DNA of 32,941 nucleotides from Niveispirillum sp. (GCF_017996735.1 NZ_JAGOGJ010000072.1:1-32941), one strand, 5' to 3'. Shown: positions 1-7,824, numbered from the stretch's first letter. Made by a program: numbers and translations. Notes: generated by a model from the letters alone, not told the origin.

Positions 1-1167
1 GGCGGGCTGATGTTCGTGGCCGAGGATGTGACCCACACGCTGGCGCTGGAAAGTTCCTACAACACCCTGATGGCGGTACAGCAGGAGACGCTGGACAATC
101 TGGCCGAAGGCGTGGCCGTGTTCGGGGGCGACGGGCGCCTGAAACTATGCAACCCGGCCTTCCTGCGTGTCTGGTCGGTGGACGCCGAACAGGTGCGCGG
201 CGATCCGCATGCCGCCCGGCTGGTCGATCACATCAGGCCGTTCCTGGACCGGGGCGGCGATTGGGGGCCCCAGCGGGAGCGTCTGGTGGGCCGCCTGCTG
301 GAACGCGCCGCCGATGCCGGCATCATGCGGCGCATGGACGGGTCGGTGGTCCGGTACGCGCTGGTGCCCCTGCCCGACGGCGCCGTGCTGTTCTCCTGCC
401 TGGATGTCACCGACAGCGACAAGGTGGAAACCGCCTTGCGCGCCAGCAACGAGGCTCTGGAAGCCGCCGACCGGTTGAAGGCCGAGTTCATCGCCAACGT
501 ATCGTACCAGTTGCGCACCCCCTTGAACGCCATCATGGGCTTCGCCGAAATCCTGCATAACCAGTATTTCGGGCCGTTGAACAACCGGCAGCAGGAATAT
601 GCCAAGGGCGTGCTGGAGGCGAGCCGGCGCCTGCTGTCGCTGGTCAACGACATCCTGGACCTTGCCACCATCGAGGCCGGGTTCATGGTGCTGGAGCATG
701 AGAAGTTCGACATTCCGCAATTGCTGCATTCGGTGGCCGGCCTGACGCGCGACTGGGCCCGCAAGCAGGGGCTGGATCTGCGGGTGGAAGTTTCGGAACA
801 GACCGGCGGCATGGAAGGGGACGAGAAGCGGCTGAAGCAGGCGCTGTTCAATCTGGTCTCCAACGCCATCAAATTCACTCCCGCCGGCGGCCGCATCACC
901 CTGTCGGCCGAACGACAGGGTGATCAGGTTGTGCTGGGCGTCAGCGATACCGGCATGGGAATCGCTGGGGAGGAGCAGAACCGCGTCTTCGAGCGGTTCG
1001 AACGCGGCCGGGCCGGCAATGGCGGGCCCGCCGGGGCCGGCCTGGGCCTGTCACTGGTGAAAAGCTTCATCGAGTTGCATGGCGGAAAGGTGGAGATCGA
1101 CAGCGACGGGCACAATGGCAGCACCATCCGCTGCCGCCTGCCCGTCGTGCCGCCACCCCGGGGCTGA
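1..1167 (+). CDS. divL: DivL-like PAS/pseudo-histidine kinase, C-terminal part (5' end outside window)
   Basis: The reading frame is open from the first base, so the start lies upstream. Seen: a PAS-like region (about residues 25-135, counting from the Met at base 10), a linker helix, a DHp domain whose H-box reads NVSYQLRTPLNAI, and a full HATPase domain (N-box FNLVSNAIKF, G1 DTGMGIA, G2 GAGLGLSLVKSF). The phosphoacceptor histidine is replaced by tyrosine (codon TAC at 505-507). In Caulobacter, DivL carries the same His-to-Tyr change, binds DivK and tunes the CckA-CtrA cell-cycle phosphorelay. I infer a DivL orthologue at the membrane or cell pole. The ATP-binding motifs look intact, so signalling by conformation rather than autophosphorylation is expected. 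The missing N-terminus, where membrane segments would lie, prevents certainty. Another Tyr-type PAS kinase is the alternative. Confidence 0.8.
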   Translation, partial: GGLMFVAEDVTHTLALESSYNTLMAVQQETLDNLAEGVAVFGGDGRLKLCNPAFLRVWSVDAEQVRGDPHAARLVDHIRPFLDRGGDWGPQRERLVGRLLERAADAGIMRRMDGSVVRYALVPLPDGAVLFSCLDVTDSDKVETALRASNEALEAADRLKAEFIANVSYQLRTPLNAIMGFAEILHNQYFGPLNNRQQEYAKGVLEASRRLLSLVNDILDLATIEAGFMVLEHEKFDIPQLLHSVAGLTRDWARKQGLDLRVEVSEQTGGMEGDEKRLKQALFNLVSNAIKFTPAGGRITLSAERQGDQVVLGVSDTGMGIAGEEQNRVFERFERGRAGNGGPAGAGLGLSLVKSFIELHGGKVEIDSDGHNGSTIRCRLPVVPPPRG

Positions 1168-1219
1168 CCCTTCACGCGATCCCGCGTCGATGGTTCGTCA
1201 AGCGCCGGACCCGCTGGGG

Positions 1220-2116
1220 TCAAAAGCCCAGCAGCGACCGGTGCGCCCCCACCGCCGCCAGGGCGCCGGAGGCGACGGACAGCGCGGCGCCATGCATCGG
1301 CATGCTGGCATCACCGGCCGCGAAGACCCCCGGCACGCTGGTCGCCTTCCAGGTATCGACACGCAGATGCGACCCGCTGAACCCTTCCTCCATCGCGCAA
1401 CCCAGGTCCAGGGCGATGGGGCTGGCCGGATGGGTGCGGGAGCCGACGAACAAGGCCGCCAGCGGCAGCACCCGCCCATCGGCCAGCCGCACGGCCGACA
1501 GGGCCGGCGCCGCGCCCAGCAATTCCACGATGGGCGAGGCCTCTACCACGACACCACGGGCCGCCAGCTTGTGTGCCGTTTCCGGTTCCGGCAGGAACGC
1601 ATCCTGCGTGAACAGGGTCACCGGCCCCCAATCGGCCACCAGCAGCGCCTTCATATCGGCGCCGGGCATTGTGGCCAGCACGCCCAGCGGTTGGCCCGCC
1701 ACCTCGTACCCGTGGCAATAAGGGCAATGCAGCGCGCCGGTACCCCAGCGTTCCCGCAGGCCCGGCACGGGGGGCAATTCATCGCGCACCCCCATGGCCA
1801 GGATCAGGCGCCGGCCCCGATGCCGGGAACCGTCGGCCAGGGTGGCGCAGAAATCATCCAGGGCGCCCGTCACCGCATCAACCAAGGCTTCCCGCAGGGT
1901 GAAGGTCGGATAGGCCGACAGTTCGGCCAGACCACGGGCGCGGATTTCCGCGGGCGGCACCCCGTCCTGCCCCAGGAAGCCGTGGGAATGCGCCGCGAAC
2001 CGGTTGCGCGGCTGCCCGGCATCGATCAGCAGCACCTGCCGCCGCGCCCGGACCAGTGGCAAAGCCGCCGCCAGCCCCGCAAAACCGCCACCGATGATGA
2101 TCACGTCGTAAAGCAT
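1220..2116 (-). CDS. FAD-dependent disulfide oxidoreductase, thioredoxin-reductase-like
   Basis: 298 residues. An N-terminal FAD-binding Rossmann motif (IIIGGGFAG, residues 6-14), a redox-active CPYC at 131-134 followed by HGYE, and a C-terminal FAD motif (GVFAAGDAS) place it in the thioredoxin-reductase-like flavoprotein group. The usual GGGxxA NAD(P)H motif is not obvious in the middle domain (LGVLATMPGADM). This is typical of the branch related to HlmI/GliT-type disulfide oxidases, so the electron donor is unclear. The start at 2116 is chosen because GGAG sits six bases upstream; an in-frame ATG at 2134 would place that site inside the gene. It is divergent from an Rrf2-family regulator across 105 bp holding palindromes, so it is probably that regulator's target. 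Cytosolic; no signal peptide. Confidence 0.85.
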   Translation of the reverse strand: MLYDVIIIGGGFAGLAAALPLVRARRQVLLIDAGQPRNRFAAHSHGFLGQDGVPPAEIRARGLAELSAYPTFTLREALVDAVTGALDDFCATLADGSRHRGRRLILAMGVRDELPPVPGLRERWGTGALHCPYCHGYEVAGQPLGVLATMPGADMKALLVADWGPVTLFTQDAFLPEPETAHKLAARGVVVEASPIVELLGAAPALSAVRLADGRVLPLAALFVGSRTHPASPIALDLGCAMEEGFSGSHLRVDTWKATSVPGVFAAGDASMPMHGAALSVASGALAAVGAHRSLLGF

Positions 2117-2170
2117 GGAGTTCTCCGTTATCACGTAACTTCATAAATTACATGATGGCGAAGAGGGGAC

Positions 2171-2199
2171 GCTTACGCAACATGACTTGTTGCGTAAGC
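2171..2199. promoter_or_regulatory. Perfect 11-bp inverted repeat, putative Rrf2 operator
   Basis: The arms GCTTACGCAAC (2171-2181) and GTTGCGTAAGC (2189-2199) are perfect complements around a 7-nt spacer, 23 bases before the rrf2 start and 55 bases before the divergent oxidoreductase start. A second, weaker dyad (GTAA-N9-TTAC) lies near 2135-2151. Rrf2 proteins commonly bind dyads in their own divergent promoter region. A leader hairpin of the rrf2 mRNA is the alternative. Confidence 0.55.
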
Positions 2200-2221
2200 C
2201 GATCCGCGTTACAGAGCGATC

Positions 2222-2698
2222 ATGCGACCCGACAGCCGCCTTTCCCGCATGCTGCATGCTTTGATCCACATGGATCGGCTGGAACGGCCCGCCACGTCCG
2301 AAACCCTGGCCCAGATGCTGAACACCAACGCCGTCGTGGTGCGACGGACCATGGCGGGGTTACGCCAGCACGGGCTGGTCCGCTCGGAAAAGGGCCATGG
2401 CGGCGGCTGGGTCCTGGCGCGGCCGCTGGAGGCGGTCAGTCTGCTGGACATCTATCAGGCGCTGGGCGAACCGCAGCTTTTCGCCATCGGCCCATCGGTG
2501 GACAATCCCGATTGCCTGGTGGAGCAGGCGGTCAACAAGGCCCTGGAGCATAGTCTGGCGGAGGCGCGAACGCTGCTTCTGTCGCGGCTGGCGCAGGTCA
2601 GCCTGGGCGACCTGTCGCGGCAGTTCGAGGAAAAGCTGCGCAGCGGTGCCTGGACGTTGCCAGCCCTGCCGCCGACCGGTGGCGACACCCCGGTCTGA
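2222..2698 (+). CDS. Rrf2-family transcriptional regulator
   Basis: 158 residues with an N-terminal winged helix: the segment ETLAQMLNTNAVVVRRTMAGL (about 27-47) is the recognition region, followed by the wing GHGGGWVLARP (58-68) typical of Rrf2 proteins. Then comes a dimerisation helix and a tail. Only one cysteine is present (C98, in NPDCLVEQ). The three-cysteine iron-sulfur site of IscR/NsrR is therefore absent and sensing would be by a single thiol or a ligand, as in YwnA/CymR-like members. It is transcribed divergently from the disulfide oxidoreductase; a redox-linked regulator and target pair is inferred. A perfect dyad lies directly upstream. Confidence 0.85.
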   Translation: MRPDSRLSRMLHALIHMDRLERPATSETLAQMLNTNAVVVRRTMAGLRQHGLVRSEKGHGGGWVLARPLEAVSLLDIYQALGEPQLFAIGPSVDNPDCLVEQAVNKALEHSLAEARTLLLSRLAQVSLGDLSRQFEEKLRSGAWTLPALPPTGGDTPV

Positions 2699-2797
2699 AG
2701 CCACAAAGGCTTGATCCCGCCGCATTTTCCAGCCCCCGAGGCACGCCGGATCATGTAGTGTCGCCCAGACAAGACACCAGCCGGAACATGCACGCGC

Positions 2798-3943
2798 ATG
2801 GCTTCACCCCACCCGCACCCTACCGGCCTGCTGGTCACCTGCCCGGTGGATCTCTGCTGTCCGTCAGCAGGGTTCACGGCGGTGGAAAGGCTGCGCGCCA
2901 TGGGCTGCACGGTGACGGTGCCGGCGCAAGGATGCTGTGGCCGCACACTGCTGGAACGGGGTGACCGGCGGGGGGCCGCCGGCATGGCGCACGGCATGAT
3001 CGGGGCCTTTGCCGGCTGCGGCCCGGTGGCGGTGCCGAACCGCGCCTGCGCCGCCATGGTGCGGGACCAATACCCGGTGCTGCTGGCCGACGATGCCGCC
3101 TGGGGCGGCCGCGCCCGCGATCTGGCCGCCCGCTGCCGCGACCTGACGGATCTCCTGATCCGGGCGGGCGATCCACGGACGGATGCATTGTCACGCCAGG
3201 TGATCGCCACCCGTGATCGTACCCTGGCCCATCTGGACCGGCATCTGCGGATGGTCGAAGACCGGCTGCGCGACAGCGGCGGTCAGGTCCATTGGGCGAC
3301 CAGCGCCGGGGATGCCGTGACCATCATCCGGCAATTGTGCCTGAACCATGGGATCGGCCCCGCCATCCTGGACGGCTCCCCCCTGCTGATGGAAATCGGA
3401 CTGGAGGAAGCGCTGGCCGGCGCGGGCATGACCGGGTCCGGCGCGGATTCCCCGCCGCTGATCGGGATTTCGGGCGCCGGCTTCCTGGTGGCAGAAACCG
3501 GCAGTGCCGTGATTATTCCCGATGCGGGGCCCGATGCGGGGTTGGATTCAGGCGCGGCGGATACGCTGTTTGCCCCCTGCCATATCGTGGTGGCAGCCAT
3601 CGACCGGGTCGTTCCCACCCTGTCCGATGCCAGTGCCCTGCTGCGCCTCTGGTCGGAAGGGGGCGGCTTGCCGCCCCGTGTCCTGTTCGCCACGGGGCCG
3701 CGCGGGGCCGGCGATGCGGACGGACCGGATATCTTCCACCTTGTCCTGCTGGACAATGGCCGCACCGACCTGCTGGCCGCGTCCGGGGCGCCGCCGCCGC
3801 GTCTGGCGCAACGGGCCGGCTGGGTCTGGCGCCTGCTGTCGCGCCATCCATCCCTGTATCGCCATGTCACCTCCTTCGTGAGCCGCGTCCACGGATATGG
3901 CGGAAGCTTCCAGGCCCGGTGGCGGGATGCCGATCATGGATAG
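2798..3943 (+). CDS. Fused LutA-like CCG domain / LutB-like LUD domain protein lacking ferredoxin part
   Basis: 381 residues. Residues 13-121 match the first CCG (cysteine-rich) domain of LutA: CPVDLCC, then GCCGR, then NRACAAMV, the order found in heterodisulfide-reductase-like subunits. After a short linker, residues 133-328 match the LUD domain of LutB (EIGLEEAL, GISGAGFLVAETGS, VVPTLSDASALLRL, GPRGAGDADGP, FHLVLLDNGR). LutA normally has two CCG domains, and LutB has a longer LUD core and a double 4Fe-4S module. Here the second CCG domain, a LUD stretch between residues 211 and 222, and all ferredoxin cysteines are missing, while a LutB-like C-tail remains. LutABC oxidises L-lactate in Bacillus; whether this reduced form can is doubtful. 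It is first in an operon and overlaps lutC by eight bases. The frame is intact, so a pseudogene is not indicated. Confidence 0.75.
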   Translation: MASPHPHPTGLLVTCPVDLCCPSAGFTAVERLRAMGCTVTVPAQGCCGRTLLERGDRRGAAGMAHGMIGAFAGCGPVAVPNRACAAMVRDQYPVLLADDAAWGGRARDLAARCRDLTDLLIRAGDPRTDALSRQVIATRDRTLAHLDRHLRMVEDRLRDSGGQVHWATSAGDAVTIIRQLCLNHGIGPAILDGSPLLMEIGLEEALAGAGMTGSGADSPPLIGISGAGFLVAETGSAVIIPDAGPDAGLDSGAADTLFAPCHIVVAAIDRVVPTLSDASALLRLWSEGGGLPPRVLFATGPRGAGDADGPDIFHLVLLDNGRTDLLAASGAPPPRLAQRAGWVWRLLSRHPSLYRHVTSFVSRVHGYGGSFQARWRDADHG

Positions 3944-4553
3944 GCGCGATGCCATTCTGAACCGGGTGCGCGCGACGGTCGCCGGCATGGCGGTTCTGGC
4001 GGATGCCCCGCCGCCCCCGTCCGCGACACGCGGGCTGACCAATCTGGGCCTGATCGAGATGTTCGGGAAACGGGCCATCGCCGCCGGCGCCAGCGTGGAG
4101 CGGGTGGCCGACACGGCCCGCGTGCCACATGCCGTCGCCGACCATCTGACAGCGCTGGGGATGGCACAACAGGCGCGGGTGGCGGGCGATCCGTGGCTGC
4201 GGTCCATCCCCTGGAACCGGCGGCCGCGCCTGTCCCTGTCCTTCGGCCGTGCGCGCACCGGGGATCAGGTCGGCGTCGGCGCGGCCCTGGCCGGCGTTGC
4301 GGAAACAGGGACGCTGGTGATACCCAGCGGGTCCGATCAGGCCGCCGGCCTGCTGTTCCTGCCGCCCATACAGATCGTGATCCTGCCTTTGCACCATATT
4401 GTCGGCACGCTTGACGATGCCTGGCGTGGCATGGCCATCCGCCAGCAGGCGCGGGGCCTGGGCATGCCGTCTTCCGTCTGTCTGGCGACGGGGGCCGGGG
4501 CCGGGCGGCTGCATGTCATTCTGGTGGGCGAGCCGGACGCCGCCCACCCATGA
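3936..4553 (+). CDS. LutC-like LUD domain protein, shortened
   Basis: 205 residues from the ATG at 3936, chosen because ATGGATAG overlaps the previous stop, a common coupling arrangement, and because MDRRDAILNRVR matches LutC starts. In-frame ATGs at 3897 and 3927 are alternatives. The LUD signature is visible in VGVGAALAGVAETGTLVI and in LLFLPPIQIVILPLHHIVGTL. The C-terminal motif usual in LutC (GPSRTADIE) is absent: the protein runs from SSVCLATGAGAG straight to RLHVILVGE. With the upstream fusion it forms a compact lut-like pair. Role: predicted partner in a lactate-utilisation-type complex, but the missing motif makes activity uncertain. It overlaps the downstream smr gene by ATGA. Confidence 0.75.
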   Translation: MDRRDAILNRVRATVAGMAVLADAPPPPSATRGLTNLGLIEMFGKRAIAAGASVERVADTARVPHAVADHLTALGMAQQARVAGDPWLRSIPWNRRPRLSLSFGRARTGDQVGVGAALAGVAETGTLVIPSGSDQAAGLLFLPPIQIVILPLHHIVGTLDDAWRGMAIRQQARGLGMPSSVCLATGAGAGRLHVILVGEPDAAHP

Positions 4554-5176
4554 CCAATCATCGCCGCCCCAAGGGGCCGACTGACGCGGAACTGGAACTG
4601 TGGCGGACCGTGGTGCGTGACGCCACGCCCATCGCCGGCAAGCGCCGCCCCGCCCCGCCGAAACCGGCCAAGCCAGCCGCCCCTGTGGTAACAGCGGCCC
4701 CGGCGGCACGCCCCGCCCCATCCCTGCCAGCCCCCACGGTTCCCGCCGCTGCGGAGCGTCTGGCGGAATTGCTGCGTGCCGTGCCGTTGAAGGAAAAGGG
4801 CAAGGTCAGCGTCCAGCTTGCCCCCTCCGCCCTGGGCCGCGTGGCCGGGGTGGACAAGCGCACGGATGAAAAGGTGCGCAAGGGCCGCATGGGCATCGAT
4901 GGCCGCATCGACCTGCATGGCATGACCCAGAGCGAGGCGCACCACGCCCTGTCCGGCTTCATCCGCCGTTCCCACATCATGGGCCGGCGCATGGTCCTGG
5001 TGATCACGGGCAAGGGCCAGATGCCGCGCGGCGAAGGCGTTCTGCGCCTGTCTGTGCCGCGCTGGCTGCGCGAGGCGGATGTGGGGCCCCTGGTCCTGTC
5101 GGTCCATCAGGCCCAGCCCCAGCATGGCGGCGGCGGCGCCTATTACGTGCTGCTGAAGCGCCGCCGGGAGGGATGA
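4550..5176 (+). CDS. Smr-domain protein
   Basis: 208 residues. A basic, Pro/Ala-rich, probably disordered N-terminal half (about 1-85) is followed by a C-terminal Smr domain (about 115-205) with IDLHGMTQSEA, the VITGKG loop and VLRLSVPRWL. Smr domains are nucleases or nucleic-acid binders, found at the end of MutS2 and as stand-alone proteins. Stand-alone versions with this layout are common in alphaproteobacteria, usually beside other housekeeping genes. Here the gene starts inside the lutC stop (ATGA), so it is translated from the lut-like operon; I see no functional link. It converges on the GST gene, with four bases between the stops. Confidence 0.88.
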   Translation: MTNHRRPKGPTDAELELWRTVVRDATPIAGKRRPAPPKPAKPAAPVVTAAPAARPAPSLPAPTVPAAAERLAELLRAVPLKEKGKVSVQLAPSALGRVAGVDKRTDEKVRKGRMGIDGRIDLHGMTQSEAHHALSGFIRRSHIMGRRMVLVITGKGQMPRGEGVLRLSVPRWLREADVGPLVLSVHQAQPQHGGGGAYYVLLKRRREG

Positions 5177-5180
5177 TCCC

Positions 5181-5840
5181 CTAACGCACCACGATCGTCT
5201 GTGCCGATTGCACCAGTTCGGCCGCCGTCACATTCTTCGGCGGTTTCTGCAACCCCGCCGCACAGCCGGGCCGCGCGTCAAGTTGGGCGATCCAGCGCGA
5301 CAGGTGGGGCAGGTCATCAATGGCCACGCCCGACCAGTCATGCGTGCGGGCCCAGCACCAGTTGGCGATGTCGGCGATGGAGAAATCGCCCGCCAGGAAT
5401 TCATGATCCTTCAGTCTGCCGTCCAGCACCGTCAGCAGGCGCTTCGTCTCCTTCTGATACCGGTCGATGGCGGCGGGGATCTTTTCCGGGAAATAGCGGT
5501 GGAAGACGTTGGCCTGCCCCATCATCGGCCCCACACCGCCCATCTGGAACATCAGCCATTGCAGCACCTGGCTGCGGCCCTTGGCGTCCGTGGGCATCAG
5601 GCGGCCCGTCTTTTCGGCCAGCCAGACCATGATGGCGCCCGATTCGAAGACGGTATGATCCTCCGCCCGGTCCACGATCACGGGAATGCGGCCGTTCGGA
5701 TTCATGGCCAGGAACCAGGGTTCCTTCTGTTCGTTCTTCGCCAGCGACACGACATGGAGGGTATAGGGCAGGCCCAGTTCCTCCAGCGTGCAGGAGACCT
5801 TGTGCCCGTTGGGCGTGGCGGCGGTGTACAGGTCGATCAT
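5181..5840 (-). CDS. Glutathione S-transferase, YfcG/Ure2p-like
   Basis: 219 residues. The thioredoxin-fold N-terminal domain begins MIDLYTAATPNGHKVS and continues with NPNGRIPVIVD, the cis-Pro glutathione-binding loop, and FESGAIMVWLAEK. An all-helical C-terminal domain follows (about 90-205) with DFSIADIANWCW. This is the nu-class/YfcG group, glutathione-dependent disulfide-bond reductases with low classical transferase activity. The start at 5840 is supported by AAGGAAA a few bases upstream; the open frame extends further, but the family start is here. Cytosolic. Divergent from the first of two secreted paralogues. Confidence 0.9.
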   Translation of the reverse strand: MIDLYTAATPNGHKVSCTLEELGLPYTLHVVSLAKNEQKEPWFLAMNPNGRIPVIVDRAEDHTVFESGAIMVWLAEKTGRLMPTDAKGRSQVLQWLMFQMGGVGPMMGQANVFHRYFPEKIPAAIDRYQKETKRLLTVLDGRLKDHEFLAGDFSIADIANWCWARTHDWSGVAIDDLPHLSRWIAQLDARPGCAAGLQKPPKNVTAAELVQSAQTIVVR

Positions 5841-5915
5841 GACGTTTCCTTCCACTGTCTTTGCGCCATCATGCGCCGCCGGGCGCCAGGGGGGAAGCGG
5901 GGCCGAACGCCGCCT

Positions 5916-5960
5916 CCGCCGATCGGACAGGTTTACCTGCCCGGATAATTGCATGACCAT
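5916..5960 (+). promoter_or_regulatory. 45-bp upstream element, copy 1
   Basis: 38 of 45 positions match the element at 6871-6915. Both contain GACAGGTTTAC followed by GATAATTG and end about 30-35 bases before the start of a paralogous gene. In this copy CAGGT-TT-ACCTG forms a dyad. GATAAT (5944-5949) could be a -10 box, but no good -35 box lies 16-18 bases upstream, so activator dependence or an alternative sigma factor is possible. Confidence 0.6.
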
Positions 5961-5994
5961 GCCCTCATTCTTTGCCTGGGTTGGGGAGGGGTGG

Positions 5995-6864
5995 ATGGTC
6001 TGGCGCCGGTTGATCTTGTCCCTGCTGCTGCCGCTTTCCACCCTTTCCGCCCTGGCACAGGAAACAGCGCCGGAGATGCTGCCCGAAATCATCGTGCAGG
6101 CACCGGGGGAAAGGGCCGTCGAGAATTTCGTGGGCGATGTTCTTGATCGGGTACATGGCGATCAACTGGCCCGCTGGCATCAACCGATCTGCACCACCCT
6201 GCGCGGTTTCAGCGCGGCCCAGGCCCAGGCGTTCGACAGACGGCTTCAGGAGGCGGCGACCCAGGTCGGCATGGAGCCGCCACGCTCCGGATGCAAGCCC
6301 AATGCGGTCATCCTGCTGACCGATCAGCCGAACATGCTGATCGACCATATGCTGTCAACCTATCCCGGAATTTTCGCCCCGGCCGGCCCGTCGGAGGTGC
6401 GTCGGGAATTGGCAGCCGGCGGCACCGTGCGCGTATGGTCGACCAGCGTCACCAATGGCGCCCAGGGCACAACGCCCGACATCGCGACCAAGGGCAGCGC
6501 GGTCTTCACCTCGGTAAAGCTGGCGCCGGGCAATGCCACGCGGTTGGGCAGCGGGGTGCGCGCCGACCTGTTCCGCACCGTCGTCATCCTGGATGTCAAC
6601 GGCCTGCGCGGACTACCTCTGGATGCGACGGCCGATCATGTCGCCATGCGCCTGCTGGGCCGGACAGGAGAGGCGGAACAGACGGGGGTGCCGACCATCC
6701 TGTCCCTGTTCCGGACCGATGGCGGTCCCCGACCCCTGGCCATGACCGATTGGGATCGCGCCCTGCTGCGCGAACTCTACCGGGCGCCCGTCACTGCCAA
6801 CGCCGACCGCCAGCGCCGTCAGATCGCACGCCGCCTGACCGACACGGCCGCTGCACAGCCCTGA
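5995..6864 (+). CDS. Secreted protein of unknown function, paralogue A
   Basis: 289 residues. I do not recognise the family with confidence. The start at 5995 follows a GGGGAGGGG ribosome-binding site and gives the same N-terminal layout as its neighbour: basic MVWRR, a hydrophobic stretch and a likely cleavage after LSALA, so export to the periplasm or beyond is predicted. After the signal comes MLPEIIVQAPGE, then W-H-Q-P-I-C and a second cysteine in SGCKPN, probably a disulfide pair. Further shared motifs are ILLTDQP, ADHVAMRLLG, PTILSLF and LAMTDWD. About 45 percent of residues appear shared with the protein at 6946-7824 by eye. The two genes are in tandem and arose by duplication together with their promoter element. 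EIIVxAP resembles a TonB-box-like segment, but no barrel follows. Confidence 0.8.
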   Translation: MVWRRLILSLLLPLSTLSALAQETAPEMLPEIIVQAPGERAVENFVGDVLDRVHGDQLARWHQPICTTLRGFSAAQAQAFDRRLQEAATQVGMEPPRSGCKPNAVILLTDQPNMLIDHMLSTYPGIFAPAGPSEVRRELAAGGTVRVWSTSVTNGAQGTTPDIATKGSAVFTSVKLAPGNATRLGSGVRADLFRTVVILDVNGLRGLPLDATADHVAMRLLGRTGEAEQTGVPTILSLFRTDGGPRPLAMTDWDRALLRELYRAPVTANADRQRRQIARRLTDTAAAQP

Positions 6865-6870
6865 CCGGCC

Positions 6871-6915
6871 CCGCCGATCAGACAGGTTTACATATCCTGA
6901 TAATTGTACGACCAT
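6871..6915 (+). promoter_or_regulatory. 45-bp upstream element, copy 2
   Basis: Second copy of the element at 5916-5960, in the 81-bp gap between the paralogues. GACAGGTTTAC, GATAATTG and the closing GACCAT are retained. The dyad of copy 1 is weakened here to CAGG-N9-CCTG. Its presence suggests the second paralogue can be transcribed on its own, under the same control as the first. Confidence 0.6.
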
Positions 6916-6945
6916 CCAATCATATCCCGCTGAAGGAGATCACAC

Positions 6946-7824
6946 ATGGTCGGTCGCTGGCTCTCCCTTTGCTTTGCCCTGCTGCTGCCGGCGACGGCCC
7001 TGGCCGTGACACAGGCTGCACCGCCCGAGTTGTTGCCCGAGATCATCGTGGAGGCACCCGGCGAGATGGAGATCGCGGCCTTCGTGGGGCAGGCCCTGCC
7101 GGACACGCGCGAACGGCAACTGGCCCGCTGGCACCGCCCGCTCTGTGTCGCCTACCGCGGCTTCAGCAAGCAGCAGGAGCAACTCTTCCACCACCATGTG
7201 CAGGCCGTGGCCGCCCTGGTGGAGATGCCGGCGACGCCGGGGGATTGCCGGCCTAATGTCGTCGTGCTGCTGACCGATCAGCCCGACCGGCTGGTCGATC
7301 TGATGCTGGAACGCCAGGAACGGCTGTTCAGGCCGACACCGATCGCCGAGGTGCGCAAGGCGTTGGATCAGGATCGGGCCGTGCGGATGTGGCATGTAAC
7401 CCTGCTGAACGGCAAGGATGGTAATACGCCCGATGCGCTGGACATGGCCGGTCCCCTGTCCAATGCCAGTTCCATCCGCGCCGCACCCGGCAGCCTTTCC
7501 CGGCTGGGCAAGCAGACACGGATCGATCTTTTCCGGACCATGATCGTCATAGACGCCAATGCGCTGCGCGGCCTGCCGCTGTCCGCCGTGGCGGATCATG
7601 TCGGCATGCGGGTCATGGGGGCCTTCGCCGCCGATGCCGCAACGCCGCTGCCCAGCATCCTGGGCCTGTTCCAGTCTGGACAAAAAGGGCCCCTGGCCTT
7701 GACGGATTGGGACAAATCCCTGCTGCGGGGCCTCTATCAGGCACCGGTTGACACCCATATGAACCGCCAGCGCCGCATGATCGCCCGCCGTCTGGTCGAA
7801 ACCGCCACGACCGGGGAGCCGTGA
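6946..7824 (+). CDS. Secreted protein of unknown function, paralogue B
   Basis: 292 residues, start preceded by AAGGAG. The signal peptide is basic MVGR, a hydrophobic core and likely cleavage after ATALA. The mature part starts with ELLPEIIVEAPGE and repeats the landmarks of paralogue A: W-H-R-P-L-C, GDCRPN, VLLTDQPDRLVD, LFRTMIVIDANALRGLPL, ADHVGMRVMG, PSILGLF and LALTDWD, then a basic helix with QRRMIARRLV. The two conserved cysteines suggest a disulfide. The function is unknown. No catalytic triad or metal motif is evident. The stop overlaps the GTG start of comF, so comF may be co-transcribed. Both paralogues are intact, which argues that both are kept under selection. Confidence 0.8.
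   Translation: MVGRWLSLCFALLLPATALAVTQAAPPELLPEIIVEAPGEMEIAAFVGQALPDTRERQLARWHRPLCVAYRGFSKQQEQLFHHHVQAVAALVEMPATPGDCRPNVVVLLTDQPDRLVDLMLERQERLFRPTPIAEVRKALDQDRAVRMWHVTLLNGKDGNTPDALDMAGPLSNASSIRAAPGSLSRLGKQTRIDLFRTMIVIDANALRGLPLSAVADHVGMRVMGAFAADAATPLPSILGLFQSGQKGPLALTDWDKSLLRGLYQAPVDTHMNRQRRMIARRLVETATTGEP

Noticed and set aside
2798..3943. Pseudogene or frameshift in the LutA/LutB-like gene
   Set aside because: The frame is open throughout with normal codon use, and motifs on both sides of each missing part are in one frame.
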